Positions 1 through 8,101 of a stretch of 64,000 bases of DNA are shown piece by piece. The DNA is from Pseudaquabacterium terrae (GTDB lineage: Bacteria > Pseudomonadota > Gammaproteobacteria > Burkholderiales > Burkholderiaceae_C): NCBI RefSeq assembly GCF_013266755.1, contig NZ_JABRWJ010000002.1, positions 310,001 to 374,000 on the forward strand, written 5' to 3'. How positions within the stretch are numbered: position 1 is the stretch's first letter; each line of letters opens with the position of its first letter. A program made the translations under genes and the position numbers. The notes below the pieces were generated by a model. That model saw only the letters and a list, made by a program, of their open reading frames with translations, did not search any database and was not told where the DNA came from.

Positions 1-2
1 AG

Positions 3-554
3 CGCGTGTTCGCCCGCGCCGGCTTCAACGGCGCGACGATGGCCGAGATCGCCGACGAGGCCGGCCTGCCGAAGGCCAACCTGCACTACTACTTCGGCAG
101 CAAGCAGGACCTGTATCGCGCGGTGCTGGCGCGCACGTTGCACGACTGGCTGGTGCCAATGGACAGCCTGGTGCCGGACGCCGATCCGCGCTCGGGACTC
201 GAGAGCTACATCCGCGCCAAGATGGCGATGTCGGTGCAGCGCCCGGATGCGTCGCGCGTCTTCGCCAACGAGATGCTGCATGGCGCGCCGGTGCTGGGTG
301 AGCTGATGCGCGGCGAGCTGCGCACGATGGTGCGGCGCAAGGCGGCCGTGCTCGATGCGTGGATCGCTGCGGGCCGCATGGCGCCGGTCGACACCACGCA
401 CCTGTTCTTCACGATCTGGGCGGCGACGCAGACCTACGCCGATTTCGACGTGCAGGTGCGCGCCGTGCTCGGCCGCGAGACGCTGGGCCCGCGCGACCAG
501 GCGCGCGCCGCCGAACACGTGGTCGGCCTGATCCTGCGCGGCTGCGGGCTCTGA
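3..554 (+). CDS. rutR: TetR-family regulator, RutR-like (5' partial)
   Basis: The gene runs in from the left edge, so its start is not visible; the first ATG in frame is at 6. The visible part holds the end of the TetR helix-turn-helix (block ending NLHYYFGSKQDLY) and a C-terminal ligand domain. Blocks such as ASRVFANEMLHGAPVL and FTIWAATQTYADF closely match Escherichia coli RutR, the uracil/thymine-sensing regulator of pyrimidine use. A RutR-type operator lies in front of preT at 14466, about 14 kb away, with unrelated genes between. I infer that this protein controls that operon. It could also control genes left of the window. Confidence 0.82.
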   Translation, partial: RVFARAGFNGATMAEIADEAGLPKANLHYYFGSKQDLYRAVLARTLHDWLVPMDSLVPDADPRSGLESYIRAKMAMSVQRPDASRVFANEMLHGAPVLGELMRGELRTMVRRKAAVLDAWIAAGRMAPVDTTHLFFTIWAATQTYADFDVQVRAVLGRETLGPRDQARAAEHVVGLILRGCGL

Positions 555-611
555 GACACTTGAGGGGTGATTCCTTTCACGTCCCGATGAGTGCCGCCCG
601 GCCGTTCCGAA

Positions 612-660
612 GGCGCTCGCGCCCCCCCGGGGGGCAGCGAGCGAAGCGAGCTTGGGGGCA
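612..660. repeat. GC-rich intergenic palindromic repeat
   Basis: Between the TetR gene and the kinase gene, GCTCGC, a C7/G6 block and two GCGAGC/AGCGAAGCGAGC arms form a long imperfect palindrome ending about 4 nt before the kinase ATG. I recall similar 'cccccggggggcagcgagcgaagcgag'-type elements scattered between genes in Burkholderiales genomes. Here it could act as a terminator for the upstream gene or fold the kinase ribosome-binding region. No second full copy is present in this window. Confidence 0.5.
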
Positions 661-663
661 CCA

Positions 664-2397
664 ATGACCGCCGGCGCGCCGCCGAGCGACGATGCCCCGC
701 GCACCGCGACGACCCGCGCGGTGCAGCCTGACGTCGACCTCGGCATCGGCACCGGCACCTTCACCGTCGGCAACCGGCTGGCGGTCGGCCAGCGGCTGGA
801 CGAGTACGAGATCAGCGGGCTGCTCGGCGAGGGCGGCTTCGGCATCGTCTACCTGGCCTGGGACCATTCGCTGCAGCGCCGGCTGGCGATCAAGGAGTAC
901 ATGCCGGCATCGCTCGCCTTTCGGTCGCACGGCATGCAGGTCGAGGTCAAGGCCGAGCGCTACGAAGAGTCCTTCGAGGCCGGGCTGCGCAGCTTCATCA
1001 ACGAGGCCAAGCTGCTGGCGCGTTTCGACCATCCGGCGCTGGTCAAGGTGCACCGCTTCTGGCAGGCCCACGGCACCGCCTACATGGTGATGCCGTACTA
1101 CGAGGGCGTCACGCTGAAGCAGGCGCTGGCCGAGATGAGCGAGCCGCCCGACGAGGCCTGGCTGCGCGATCTGCTGGCGCCGCTGCTCGACGCGCTGCAG
1201 TACCTGCACGAGTCCTCGTGCTACCACCGCGACATCGCGCCCGACAACATCCTGCTGATCGACGACGGCCGGCCGCTGCTGCTCGACTTCGGTGCCGCGC
1301 GGCGGGTGATCGGCGACATGACGAAGGCCGTCACGGTGATCCTGAAGCCGGGTTACGCGCCGATCGAGCAGTACGGCGACATGCCCGGCGCGACGCAGGG
1401 CCCGTGGACCGACATCTACGCGCTCGGCGCGGTGCTGCACACCGCGATCACCGGCGTCGTGCCGCGACCCTCCGTCGCGCGCATGCTGCGGGACGACTAC
1501 GAGCCGCTGGTGCTGCGCGCACGCGGCCGCTACAGCGACCGCCTGCTGCGGGCGATCGACCGCACACTGGCGCTGCACCCCGACGAACGGCCGCAGTCGA
1601 TCGCCGTGCTGCGCGAGATGATCGACATCGACCGCGAGCAGGAGACGGCGCCGCTGTCGCTGCCGCCGCGGGTGCCACGCGCGGTGCTGACCCAGCCGCC
1701 GGTGCGGCCGGCGCCACCGCCGAACCTGCCGGCGGTGCCGATGCCCACGGTGGCGCAGCAGCGTGCCGGGATGCCCTGGCCGCCGAGCCGGCCGGTGCTG
1801 ATCGGCGCCGGCGCGGGCCTGGCCGGGGTGCTGGGGCTGCTGTGGTGGCTGAATGCACCCAGGCCGGAGCCGGTGCTGCCGTTGCCGGAACCGCCCGCGT
1901 CCGAAGCTGTGCCTGCCGCTTCGGCGCCGCTGCCGGAGCCGCCGGCCAGCGCCGTGGTGCCCGAGCCGGTGCCGACCCCGGCGCCAGCGCCTGAGCCGCC
2001 ACCGGCCCCCCTGCCTGCACCCGCGCCTGAACCGGCGCCCGCACCCGTGCCGGCGCCCGCACCCGCACCCGCACCCGCACCCGCACCCGTGCCGGCGCCA
2101 CCTGCCCCAGTGCCGGCGCCACCGGCCCCGGTGCCTGTACCAGCGCCCGTGCCCGCACCCGCACCGACGCCCGCACCCAAGGCCGAGACACCGGCTTCGC
2201 GCCCGAGCCCCGCGCCGCGGCCACCAGTGCGTCGAACCGAAGCCGTCAAGCCCCCGGCTGCGGCACCCTCCGCGGCGCCGGCCGAGCCTAGAATTCCCTC
2301 GAATGCCCGTTGTGCCGAAATCATCCAGCGTGTGTCGATCGGCGAGACCTTGACGGCCGCCGACCGGCGCATTCTCAAAGAGGAGTGCGGAAGATGA
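664..2397 (+). CDS. Membrane-anchored serine/threonine protein kinase
   Basis: 577 residues from ATG 664; an in-frame TTG at 652 is less likely. A Hanks-type kinase domain covers about residues 48-325: glycine loop LLGEGGFGIVY, catalytic lysine in LAIKEY, catalytic loop HRDIAPDNILL (H188-R189-D190) and metal-binding DFG in LLDFGAARR. One membrane segment follows near residues 378-400, then a proline/alanine-rich low-complexity linker (Pro-Ala-Pro repeats encoded by 'cccgca' units, about 1860-2200) and a short charged tail. This predicts a cytoplasmic kinase with a periplasmic stalk. It overlaps the next gene by 4 nt (ATGA), so a functional link with that OmpA-like lipoprotein is likely. The substrate cannot be read from the sequence. 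Confidence 0.88.
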   Translation: MTAGAPPSDDAPRTATTRAVQPDVDLGIGTGTFTVGNRLAVGQRLDEYEISGLLGEGGFGIVYLAWDHSLQRRLAIKEYMPASLAFRSHGMQVEVKAERYEESFEAGLRSFINEAKLLARFDHPALVKVHRFWQAHGTAYMVMPYYEGVTLKQALAEMSEPPDEAWLRDLLAPLLDALQYLHESSCYHRDIAPDNILLIDDGRPLLLDFGAARRVIGDMTKAVTVILKPGYAPIEQYGDMPGATQGPWTDIYALGAVLHTAITGVVPRPSVARMLRDDYEPLVLRARGRYSDRLLRAIDRTLALHPDERPQSIAVLREMIDIDREQETAPLSLPPRVPRAVLTQPPVRPAPPPNLPAVPMPTVAQQRAGMPWPPSRPVLIGAGAGLAGVLGLLWWLNAPRPEPVLPLPEPPASEAVPAASAPLPEPPASAVVPEPVPTPAPAPEPPPAPLPAPAPEPAPAPVPAPAPAPAPAPAPVPAPPAPVPAPPAPVPVPAPVPAPAPTPAPKAETPASRPSPAPRPPVRRTEAVKPPAAAPSAAPAEPRIPSNARCAEIIQRVSIGETLTAADRRILKEECGR

Positions 2398-3596
2398 ACC
2401 GGTTCGGATCGATCGTTCTGGCGGCACTGCTGATTGCCGGCTGCCAGACGCCCCCCCCAGCGCCGGTCGTGCGCGCCAGCGTCCAGGACCTGCCGCTCGA
2501 CCAGGCGATCGTCGTCGCCACCGATGCGCTCGCCGCGCAGGTCAAGCCTGCGCAGGCGACCGGGCTGGCCGGCGTGCTCGCCAAGATGGACAACAAGCCG
2601 GCCGGCAAGTTGCTGGTGCTGATGGACCCGTCGCTCGACGCCGCCTCGGGCCAGCAGACCGCGTTGACGCGCCAGCTCGACCAGAAGGTCAACGACCGCT
2701 TGCGCACGCATGCCCACCTCGACGTGCTGCCATTCGCGCAACAGAGCCTGACGCGCGCGCAGTACCTGGTGGTGGCCACGATCACCCGCATCGATGCCGG
2801 CAAGGGGCCGTACCAGATCCACCTGTCGCTGACCGACATGAAGAGCGGCCAGATCGCGGCGCAGTCGTCGTCGCGGGCCCGCGACGAGGGCTTCGACACG
2901 ACGCCGACGCCGTACTACCGCGACACGCCGGTGCTGATGCTGAAGGACCACGTCGTCGAGGGTTACATGCGCACTGCGCAGGCCGCGCCGGGCCAGCCGG
3001 CCGACAAGGCGTACCTCGAGCGTGTGGCCGCCGCGGCCATGATCCAGGAGGCGACGACGCTGTACAACAACGAGCGCTACCAGGAGGCGCTGGGTCTGTA
3101 CCGCGGCGCGTTGGCAACGCCCGCCGGCGAGCAGATGCGCTCGCTCAACGGCGTGTACCTGACGAACTGGAAGCTGGGCAACGTCGTCGAGGCCGAGCAG
3201 GCCTTCGGCAAGGTCGTTGCGCTCGGCCTGGCAACCCGCACGCTCGGCGTCAAGTTCCTGTTCAATCCCGGCGGCACCGAGTTCTGGTCGGACCAGAAGA
3301 TCAGCGGCCCGTACACCGTGTGGCTGCGCCAGATCGCGCGCCAGGCCGCGGGCTCGAACATCTGCATGGAAGTCGTCGGCCACACCAGCCGCACCGGTTC
3401 CGAAACCTTCAACGACCGGCTGTCTGCGCAGCGTGCGGCGTTCATCCAGCGCAAGCTCGAGGGCGAGGCGCCGGCGCTGACCGGCAAGATGAAGTCCAGC
3501 GGCGTCGGCTACCGCGAGAACCTGATCGGCACCGGCACCGATGACGCGAGCGACTCGCTCGACCGCCGCGTCGAGTTCAAGATCGGCAGCTGCTAG
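2394..3596 (+). CDS. OmpA-like lipoprotein
   Basis: 400 residues; the ATG overlaps the stop of the kinase gene. The N-terminus is a lipoprotein signal peptide with lipobox LIAGC, so cysteine 19 should be lipidated. The middle resembles a CsgG-like or tetratricopeptide-like region (about residues 30-280), including 'TTLYNNERYQEALGLYRGAL', a TPR-type helix pair. The last ~110 residues look like an OmpA C-terminal peptidoglycan-binding domain (VVGHTSRTGS...FNDRLSAQRA...DRRVEFKI). It is probably anchored in the outer membrane and holds peptidoglycan. Translational coupling suggests it works with the kinase as an envelope sensor or as its partner. Confidence 0.8.
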   Translation: MNRFGSIVLAALLIAGCQTPPPAPVVRASVQDLPLDQAIVVATDALAAQVKPAQATGLAGVLAKMDNKPAGKLLVLMDPSLDAASGQQTALTRQLDQKVNDRLRTHAHLDVLPFAQQSLTRAQYLVVATITRIDAGKGPYQIHLSLTDMKSGQIAAQSSSRARDEGFDTTPTPYYRDTPVLMLKDHVVEGYMRTAQAAPGQPADKAYLERVAAAAMIQEATTLYNNERYQEALGLYRGALATPAGEQMRSLNGVYLTNWKLGNVVEAEQAFGKVVALGLATRTLGVKFLFNPGGTEFWSDQKISGPYTVWLRQIARQAAGSNICMEVVGHTSRTGSETFNDRLSAQRAAFIQRKLEGEAPALTGKMKSSGVGYRENLIGTGTDDASDSLDRRVEFKIGSC

Positions 3597-3611
3597 TCCA
3601 CTGCGGCAGGC

Positions 3612-5468
3612 TCAGGCCGCCTGCGCTTCGTCGTCCTCGTCCAGTGCGTCGGCCAGGAAGCCGCCGCTCTGGTGCGACCACAGGCGCGCATACAGCCCGC
3701 CCTTGGCCAGCAGGCTGCGGTGGTCGCCTTCCTCGACGATGCGGCCGCGGTCCATCACGATCAGCCGGTCCATCGCGGCGATCGTCGACAACCGGTGCGC
3801 GATCGCCACCACCGTCTTGCCTTCCATCAGCCGGTAGAGGCTGGCCTGGATGGCCGCCTCCACCTCGCTGTCGAGCGCGCTGGTGGCTTCGTCCAGCAGC
3901 AGGATCGGGGCGTCCTTCAGCATCACGCGGGCGATCGCGATGCGCTGGCGCTGCCCGCCGGACAACTTGACCCCACGCTCGCCCACATGCGCGTCGTAGC
4001 CGCGCCGCCCGGCCGGATCGGTCAGGGCCTCGATGAACTCATGCGCCTCGGCACGCCGCGCCGCCGCGATCATCTGCACATCACCGGCCGCCGGCCGGCC
4101 GTACAGGATGTTGTCGCGCACCGAACGGTGCAGCAGCGAGGTGTCCTGCGTCACCATGCCGACCTGCGCGCGCAGGCTGTCCTGCGTGACGCGCGCGACG
4201 TCCTGCCCGTCGATCGTCAGGCGGCCGGAGTCGATGTCGTAGAAGCGCAGCAGCAGGTTGACGATCGTGCTCTTGCCGGCACCCGAGCGGCCGACCAGGC
4301 CGATCTTCTCACCCGGCCGGATGCGCAGGCTGAAGTGCTCGATCACGCGCTTGTCGCCGCCGTACGAGAAGTTGACGTCGTCGAAGCGCAGCTCGCCGTG
4401 CGTGACCTGCAGCGGCTTCGCGTCGGGCGCATCGACGATCGCGTGCGGGCGCGACAGCGTCGTGATGCCGTCCTGCACCGTGCCGATGTCCTCGAACAGC
4501 GTGGCCATCTCCCACATGATCCAGTGCGAGATGCCGTTCAGCCGCAGCGCCATCGCCGTCGCCGCGGCCACGGCGCCGAGTCCGACCTGACCCTGGATCC
4601 ACAGTGCCAGTGCGGCGCCCGCGGTACCGGCGATCAACATCATGCTCAGGGCGTGGATGACAATCTCGAAGCCGGTGACCAGGCGCATCTGCTGGTGCAC
4701 CGTGCCGAGGAATTCCTGCATCGCCCCGCGCGCATGGCCGGCCTCGCGCTGCGCGTGGGCGAACAGCTTGACGGTGGCGATGTTGGTGTAGGCATCGGTG
4801 ATGCGGCCGGTCATCAGCGAGCGCGCATCGGCTTGGGATTTGGCAACGCGCGCGAGCCGCGGCACGAACCAGCGCAGCGTCACCAGGTACAGCGCCAGCC
4901 AGCCGAGCAGCGGCGCCAGCATCCATGCGTTGAAGCTGCCGACCACCGCCACCAGCGTGACGAAGTAGATGATGATGAAGACCAGGATGTCGCACACCGT
5001 CATCCAGGTGTCGCGCACCGCCAGCGCGGTCTGCATCACCTTCGCGGCGACGCGGCCGGCGAACTCGTCCTGGTAGAAGCTCATGCTCTGGCCGAGCATC
5101 AGCCGGTGGAAGTTCCAGCGCAGCCGCATCGGAAAGTTGCCGGCCAGCGCCTGCTGCTTGAACATCGACTGCAGCGCGACCAGGCCCAGGCTGCCGGCCA
5201 GCACGGCCGCCAGCAGCAGCAGCCGCCCGCGCTCGTCCTGCCACAGTCGCTGTGGCGGCACCACGCTCAACCAGTCGACGATGTTGCCGAGCATGCTGAA
5301 CAGCAGCGCCTCGAACACGCCGATGATCGCCGTGAACAGCGTCATCGCGCCGATGTAGCGCCGCAGGCCGTGCGTGCAGGCCCACAGGAAGGGGAAGAAG
5401 CCCTTCGGCGGCGTGGGCGGTGTCGTCTCCGGGTACGGATCGACGAAACGTTCGAACAGGCTGAACAT
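3612..5468 (-). CDS. ABC exporter, fused membrane and ATPase domains
   Basis: 618 residues, the usual length of an MsbA/multidrug-type half transporter that works as a homodimer. About six membrane helices occupy residues 40-330. The ATPase domain follows, with Walker A GRSGAGKST near residue 392, signature LSGGQRQRIAIAR near 500, Walker B ILLLDEATSALDSE near 520 and a switch histidine in VAIAHRLSTI. It exports a lipid, drug or peptide; the substrate is not predictable. It converges on the OmpA-like lipoprotein gene, with only 15 nt between the stops. Confidence 0.9.
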   Translation of the reverse strand: MFSLFERFVDPYPETTPPTPPKGFFPFLWACTHGLRRYIGAMTLFTAIIGVFEALLFSMLGNIVDWLSVVPPQRLWQDERGRLLLLAAVLAGSLGLVALQSMFKQQALAGNFPMRLRWNFHRLMLGQSMSFYQDEFAGRVAAKVMQTALAVRDTWMTVCDILVFIIIYFVTLVAVVGSFNAWMLAPLLGWLALYLVTLRWFVPRLARVAKSQADARSLMTGRITDAYTNIATVKLFAHAQREAGHARGAMQEFLGTVHQQMRLVTGFEIVIHALSMMLIAGTAGAALALWIQGQVGLGAVAAATAMALRLNGISHWIMWEMATLFEDIGTVQDGITTLSRPHAIVDAPDAKPLQVTHGELRFDDVNFSYGGDKRVIEHFSLRIRPGEKIGLVGRSGAGKSTIVNLLLRFYDIDSGRLTIDGQDVARVTQDSLRAQVGMVTQDTSLLHRSVRDNILYGRPAAGDVQMIAAARRAEAHEFIEALTDPAGRRGYDAHVGERGVKLSGGQRQRIAIARVMLKDAPILLLDEATSALDSEVEAAIQASLYRLMEGKTVVAIAHRLSTIAAMDRLIVMDRGRIVEEGDHRSLLAKGGLYARLWSHQSGGFLADALDEDDEAQAA

Positions 5469-5534
5469 GAGGCGGGCGAGGGTAGCCCAGGCCCGCCGGC
5501 GCCGGTTGTGACCGGCAACACAAACCCTGCTGCG

Positions 5535-6782
5535 CTAAGACTGCGTTTGTTGCAGCGCTTCCAGCGCCAGCAGCTCGCCGATCGACTGCCGGCGGCGGAT
5601 CAGCCGCGCCGCGTCACCGTCGACGAGCACTTCGGCGGTCAGCGGCCGCGAGTTGTAGTTGCTCGACATCGACGCGCCGTACGCCCCGGCGTCATGGAAC
5701 ACCAGCAGGTCGCCGACCCGCGCCTCGGGCAGCTCGCGCGACAGCACGACGCCACCTTCGCCCTGCGTGAACACGTCGCCCGACTCGCACAGCGGGCCGG
5801 CGACGACGGTGGGGCGCGGCGCGCGCGGCGATGCGTCGGCGGCGAGCAGCTCGATGCCGTGGTGGCTGCCGTACAGCGCCGGCCGCGCGAGGTCGTTGAA
5901 GCCGGCATCGACCAGCGCGAAGAAGCGCGAGCCCATGGACTTGGTGGCGCGCACCTCGGCGAGCAGCACGCCGGCCTCGGCCACCAGGAAGCGGCCCGGC
6001 TCGATCTCCAGCTGCAGCGGGCGGCCCTGGGCCTGCGCGATCCGTCGGCGCGCGGCATCCCACAGCGCGTGGTAGTGCGCGGTGTCGATGCGCGGCTCGC
6101 CGGCACGGTAGGGGATCGACAGTCCGCCGCCCGCCGAGATCGCCTCGATCGGCTGGCCGATGCGCGCCACCATCTCGACCATCGCATCGCAGACCTGCTG
6201 CAGGTGGTGGTAGTCGACGCCCGAGCCGATGTGCATGTGCAGGCCGATCAGCTGCAACCGGTGCTTGCGCAGCGCGTCGAGCGCCGCGGGCAGGTCAGCG
6301 TGCCAGATGCCGTGCTTGCTGTGCTCGCCGCCGGTGTTGGTCTTGTTGCTGTGGCCGTGGCCGAAGCCGGGGTTGATGCGCAGCCAGACGCGGTGACCCG
6401 GTGATGCCGTGCCGAGCTGGTGCAGCATGTCGATCGAGCCGGCGTTGACGGGGATGCCCTCGGCCACCACCTTGGCCAGCGTAGCGCGGTCGAGCACGTC
6501 GGCAGTGAAGACGATCTCGCTCCTGCCTTCGCGGCTCGGGCGGTAGCCGGCGGCGAGCGCGCGCTCGATCTCGCCCAGCGAGACCGCGTCGACCACGACG
6601 CCGGCCTCGCGCATCAGCCGCAGCAGGTGCAGGTTCGAGTTCGCCTTCTGCGCATAGCGGATGGTGTCGAAGGCGCGCAGCTCGGCGATGCGCGCGCGGA
6701 TCGTCGCGGCGTCGTAGACCCACAGCGGGGTGCCATGGGTGGCGGCGAGCTGGCGCAGCAAGGTGGGATCGAACGGGTTCAT
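5535..6782 (-). CDS. lysA: Diaminopimelate decarboxylase
   Basis: Catalyses the last step of lysine synthesis, meso-diaminopimelate to lysine, using pyridoxal phosphate. 415 residues from ATG 6782; an ATG at 6803 would add seven residues, and neither has a strong ribosome-binding site. It matches the E. coli-type LysA along its length: PLP lysine in RYAQKANSN, HMHIGSG, EPGRFLVAEAG, CESGDVFTQ and the C-terminal GAYGASMSSNYNSRP. The divergent LysR gene starts 81 nt away, the same arrangement as in enterobacteria. Confidence 0.95.
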   Translation of the reverse strand: MNPFDPTLLRQLAATHGTPLWVYDAATIRARIAELRAFDTIRYAQKANSNLHLLRLMREAGVVVDAVSLGEIERALAAGYRPSREGRSEIVFTADVLDRATLAKVVAEGIPVNAGSIDMLHQLGTASPGHRVWLRINPGFGHGHSNKTNTGGEHSKHGIWHADLPAALDALRKHRLQLIGLHMHIGSGVDYHHLQQVCDAMVEMVARIGQPIEAISAGGGLSIPYRAGEPRIDTAHYHALWDAARRRIAQAQGRPLQLEIEPGRFLVAEAGVLLAEVRATKSMGSRFFALVDAGFNDLARPALYGSHHGIELLAADASPRAPRPTVVAGPLCESGDVFTQGEGGVVLSRELPEARVGDLLVFHDAGAYGASMSSNYNSRPLTAEVLVDGDAARLIRRRQSIGELLALEALQQTQS

Positions 6783-6824
6783 CGCTGCGGACGATACCCA
6801 CATGTATCCATTCAATCCAATAGC

Positions 6825-6844
6825 GTATCGTTCGTCGTCGATAC
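6825..6844. promoter_or_regulatory. Candidate LysR operator in lysA-lysR intergenic region
   Basis: GTATCG, eight bases, then CGATAC forms an exact inverted repeat in the 81-nt gap between lysA and lysR. Related half-sites (GTATCC at about 6804, ATATGGATA at 6852) flank it. LysR-type regulators usually bind such interrupted dyads between divergent genes, so this is the best operator candidate here. Confidence 0.5.
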
Positions 6845-6863
6845 ACATCGGATATGGATAGGA

Positions 6864-7790
6864 ATGAAGCTGACGCACCGCCACGTCGAGGTCTTTCGCG
6901 CGCTGATGCTGTCGGGCAGCGTGACCCGTGCGGCCGAGCTGCTGCACACCTCGCAGCCGACCGTCAGTCGCGAGCTGGCGCGGCTCGAGCAGGTTCTGCA
7001 GATGAACCTGTTCGACCGCGTGCGTGGCCGCCTGCGGCCGACCGTGCGCGCGCTGGCGCTGCGCGACGAGGTCGATCGTTCGTACGTCGGCCTCGAACGC
7101 ATCGCGGCGGCAGCAGCTGCGCTGCGGCAGTTCAGCGCCGGGCGCCTGGAGATCGCCTGCCTGCCGGCGCTGGCGCATGCGCTGCTGCCCGAGGCGACAC
7201 GCCGCTTCCTCGCCGGTCACCCCCAGGCCAGCGTCGTCATCACGCCGCTCGAATCGCCGCTGCTCGAGACCCGGCTGACCGAACAACGCCACGACCTCGG
7301 GCTGACCGAGCGCCGCGAAGCACCGCCGGGCACGAGCCTGCTGCCGCTGCTGCAGGTCGACGAGGTCGCCGTGCTGCCGGCCGGTCATCCGCTGCTCGCG
7401 CGGCGCACCTTGCGGCCGCAGGACTTTGCCGGACAGCCCTTCATCCATCTGGCCGCCGACGACCCCTATCGGCAGCAGCTCGACAGCTTGTTCGAACAGC
7501 ACGGGGTGCAGCGCATCGGCGCGCTGGAGGCCGGCAGCGCGGTGGCCGTCTGCGCGCTGGTGCGCCAGGGTCTCGGGCTGGCGATCGTCAATCCGCTCAC
7601 CGCGCTCGAGCTGGCCGGCCCGGCGCTGCACATCCGGCCCTTGGCGATGCGCGTGCCCTTCCATGTCGGCCTGGTCAGCCCGGAGCTGCGCCCGCCGAGC
7701 CCGCTGCGCGAGGCGTTCGTGGCGGCGTTGCGTGACGCGGCGCTGGCGGTGCGCAAGCGGCTGAAGGCGGCTGCAGTGCAAGCGGGTTGA
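6864..7790 (+). CDS. lysR: LysR-family regulator of lysA
   Basis: 308 residues starting at ATG 6864 (MKLTHRHVEVFRALM). The N-terminal winged helix-turn-helix covers residues 1-60 (GSVTRAAELLHTSQPTVSRELARLE), followed by a substrate-binding domain with the typical hinge. The protein and its divergent position next to lysA match the E. coli LysR activator, which responds to diaminopimelate and lysine. The same role is inferred here from synteny and similarity. Confidence 0.9.
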   Translation: MKLTHRHVEVFRALMLSGSVTRAAELLHTSQPTVSRELARLEQVLQMNLFDRVRGRLRPTVRALALRDEVDRSYVGLERIAAAAAALRQFSAGRLEIACLPALAHALLPEATRRFLAGHPQASVVITPLESPLLETRLTEQRHDLGLTERREAPPGTSLLPLLQVDEVAVLPAGHPLLARRTLRPQDFAGQPFIHLAADDPYRQQLDSLFEQHGVQRIGALEAGSAVAVCALVRQGLGLAIVNPLTALELAGPALHIRPLAMRVPFHVGLVSPELRPPSPLREAFVAALRDAALAVRKRLKAAAVQAG

Positions 7791-7821
7791 ATGCGCTGGC
7801 CCGTCAATAATGCACGGCCAC

Positions 7822-7865
7822 CAGGGGGTCAGCCGTCCGACCCGTGGACCGGGGGTTGACCCCTG
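7822..7865. repeat. Interrupted inverted repeat upstream of PEP-CTERM gene
   Basis: The arms CAGGGGGTCA (7822-7831) and TGACCCCTG (7857-7865) are complementary apart from one extra G. They lie between the lysR stop and the small PEP-CTERM gene. No T-run follows, so this could be a regulator site or a weak terminator for lysR. Confidence 0.35.
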
Positions 7866-7918
7866 ATCCGTGACTTCCTAGGCTTGCGCACCAACCGTTA
7901 CAGCTCCGGGAGCACTCC

Positions 7919-8092
7919 ATGACTCGTCTGACTTCACCCCTCCTGCGCCTGTCGGCCGCGCTCGCCGCTCTGCTGCCCGTCGCCGCGTCCGCCGGCACGC
8001 CGGTCCCGGTTCCCGAGCCGGAGACCTGGGCGCTGTTCGCCATCGCCGCGGTGGCCGCGGCGGTGATCACGATCCGCAACAAGCGGAAGTAA
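7919..8092 (+). CDS. Miniature PEP-CTERM sorting-domain protein
   Basis: A 57-residue gene with a GGGAG ribosome-binding site. It encodes a signal peptide (residues 1-25, ending VAASA), a stub of about seven residues, the PEP box VPEPETWALF, a hydrophobic helix (AIAAVAAAVITI) and the basic tail RNKRK. That is the full PEP-CTERM signal recognised by exosortases, with almost no mature protein between export signal and sorting signal. Normal PEP-CTERM proteins carry hundreds of residues there. It is followed 9 nt later by a membrane hydroxylase gene. No exosortase gene lies in this window. It may be a real small surface peptide or the remnant of a larger gene. Confidence 0.8.
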   Translation: MTRLTSPLLRLSAALAALLPVAASAGTPVPVPEPETWALFAIAAVAAAVITIRNKRK

Positions 8093-8101
8093 TCCACCTC
8101 G

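Noticed and set aside
577-2427. Long open frames on the minus strand opposite the kinase gene (616 codons), continuing as 1530-3383
   Set aside because: They are antisense shadows of GC-rich codons, rich in Arg/Gly/Ala without domain motifs, and conflict with two well-supported plus-strand genes.
3672-6404. 910-codon plus-strand open frame over the ABC exporter and lysA
   Set aside because: Antisense to two clear genes; His/Arg/Gln-rich composition typical of a shadow frame.
7791-7918. Sigma-54 promoter for the PEP-CTERM gene, as in PrsK/PrsR-regulated systems
   Set aside because: No GG-N10-GC pair with a -24/-12 resemblance was found in this gap.
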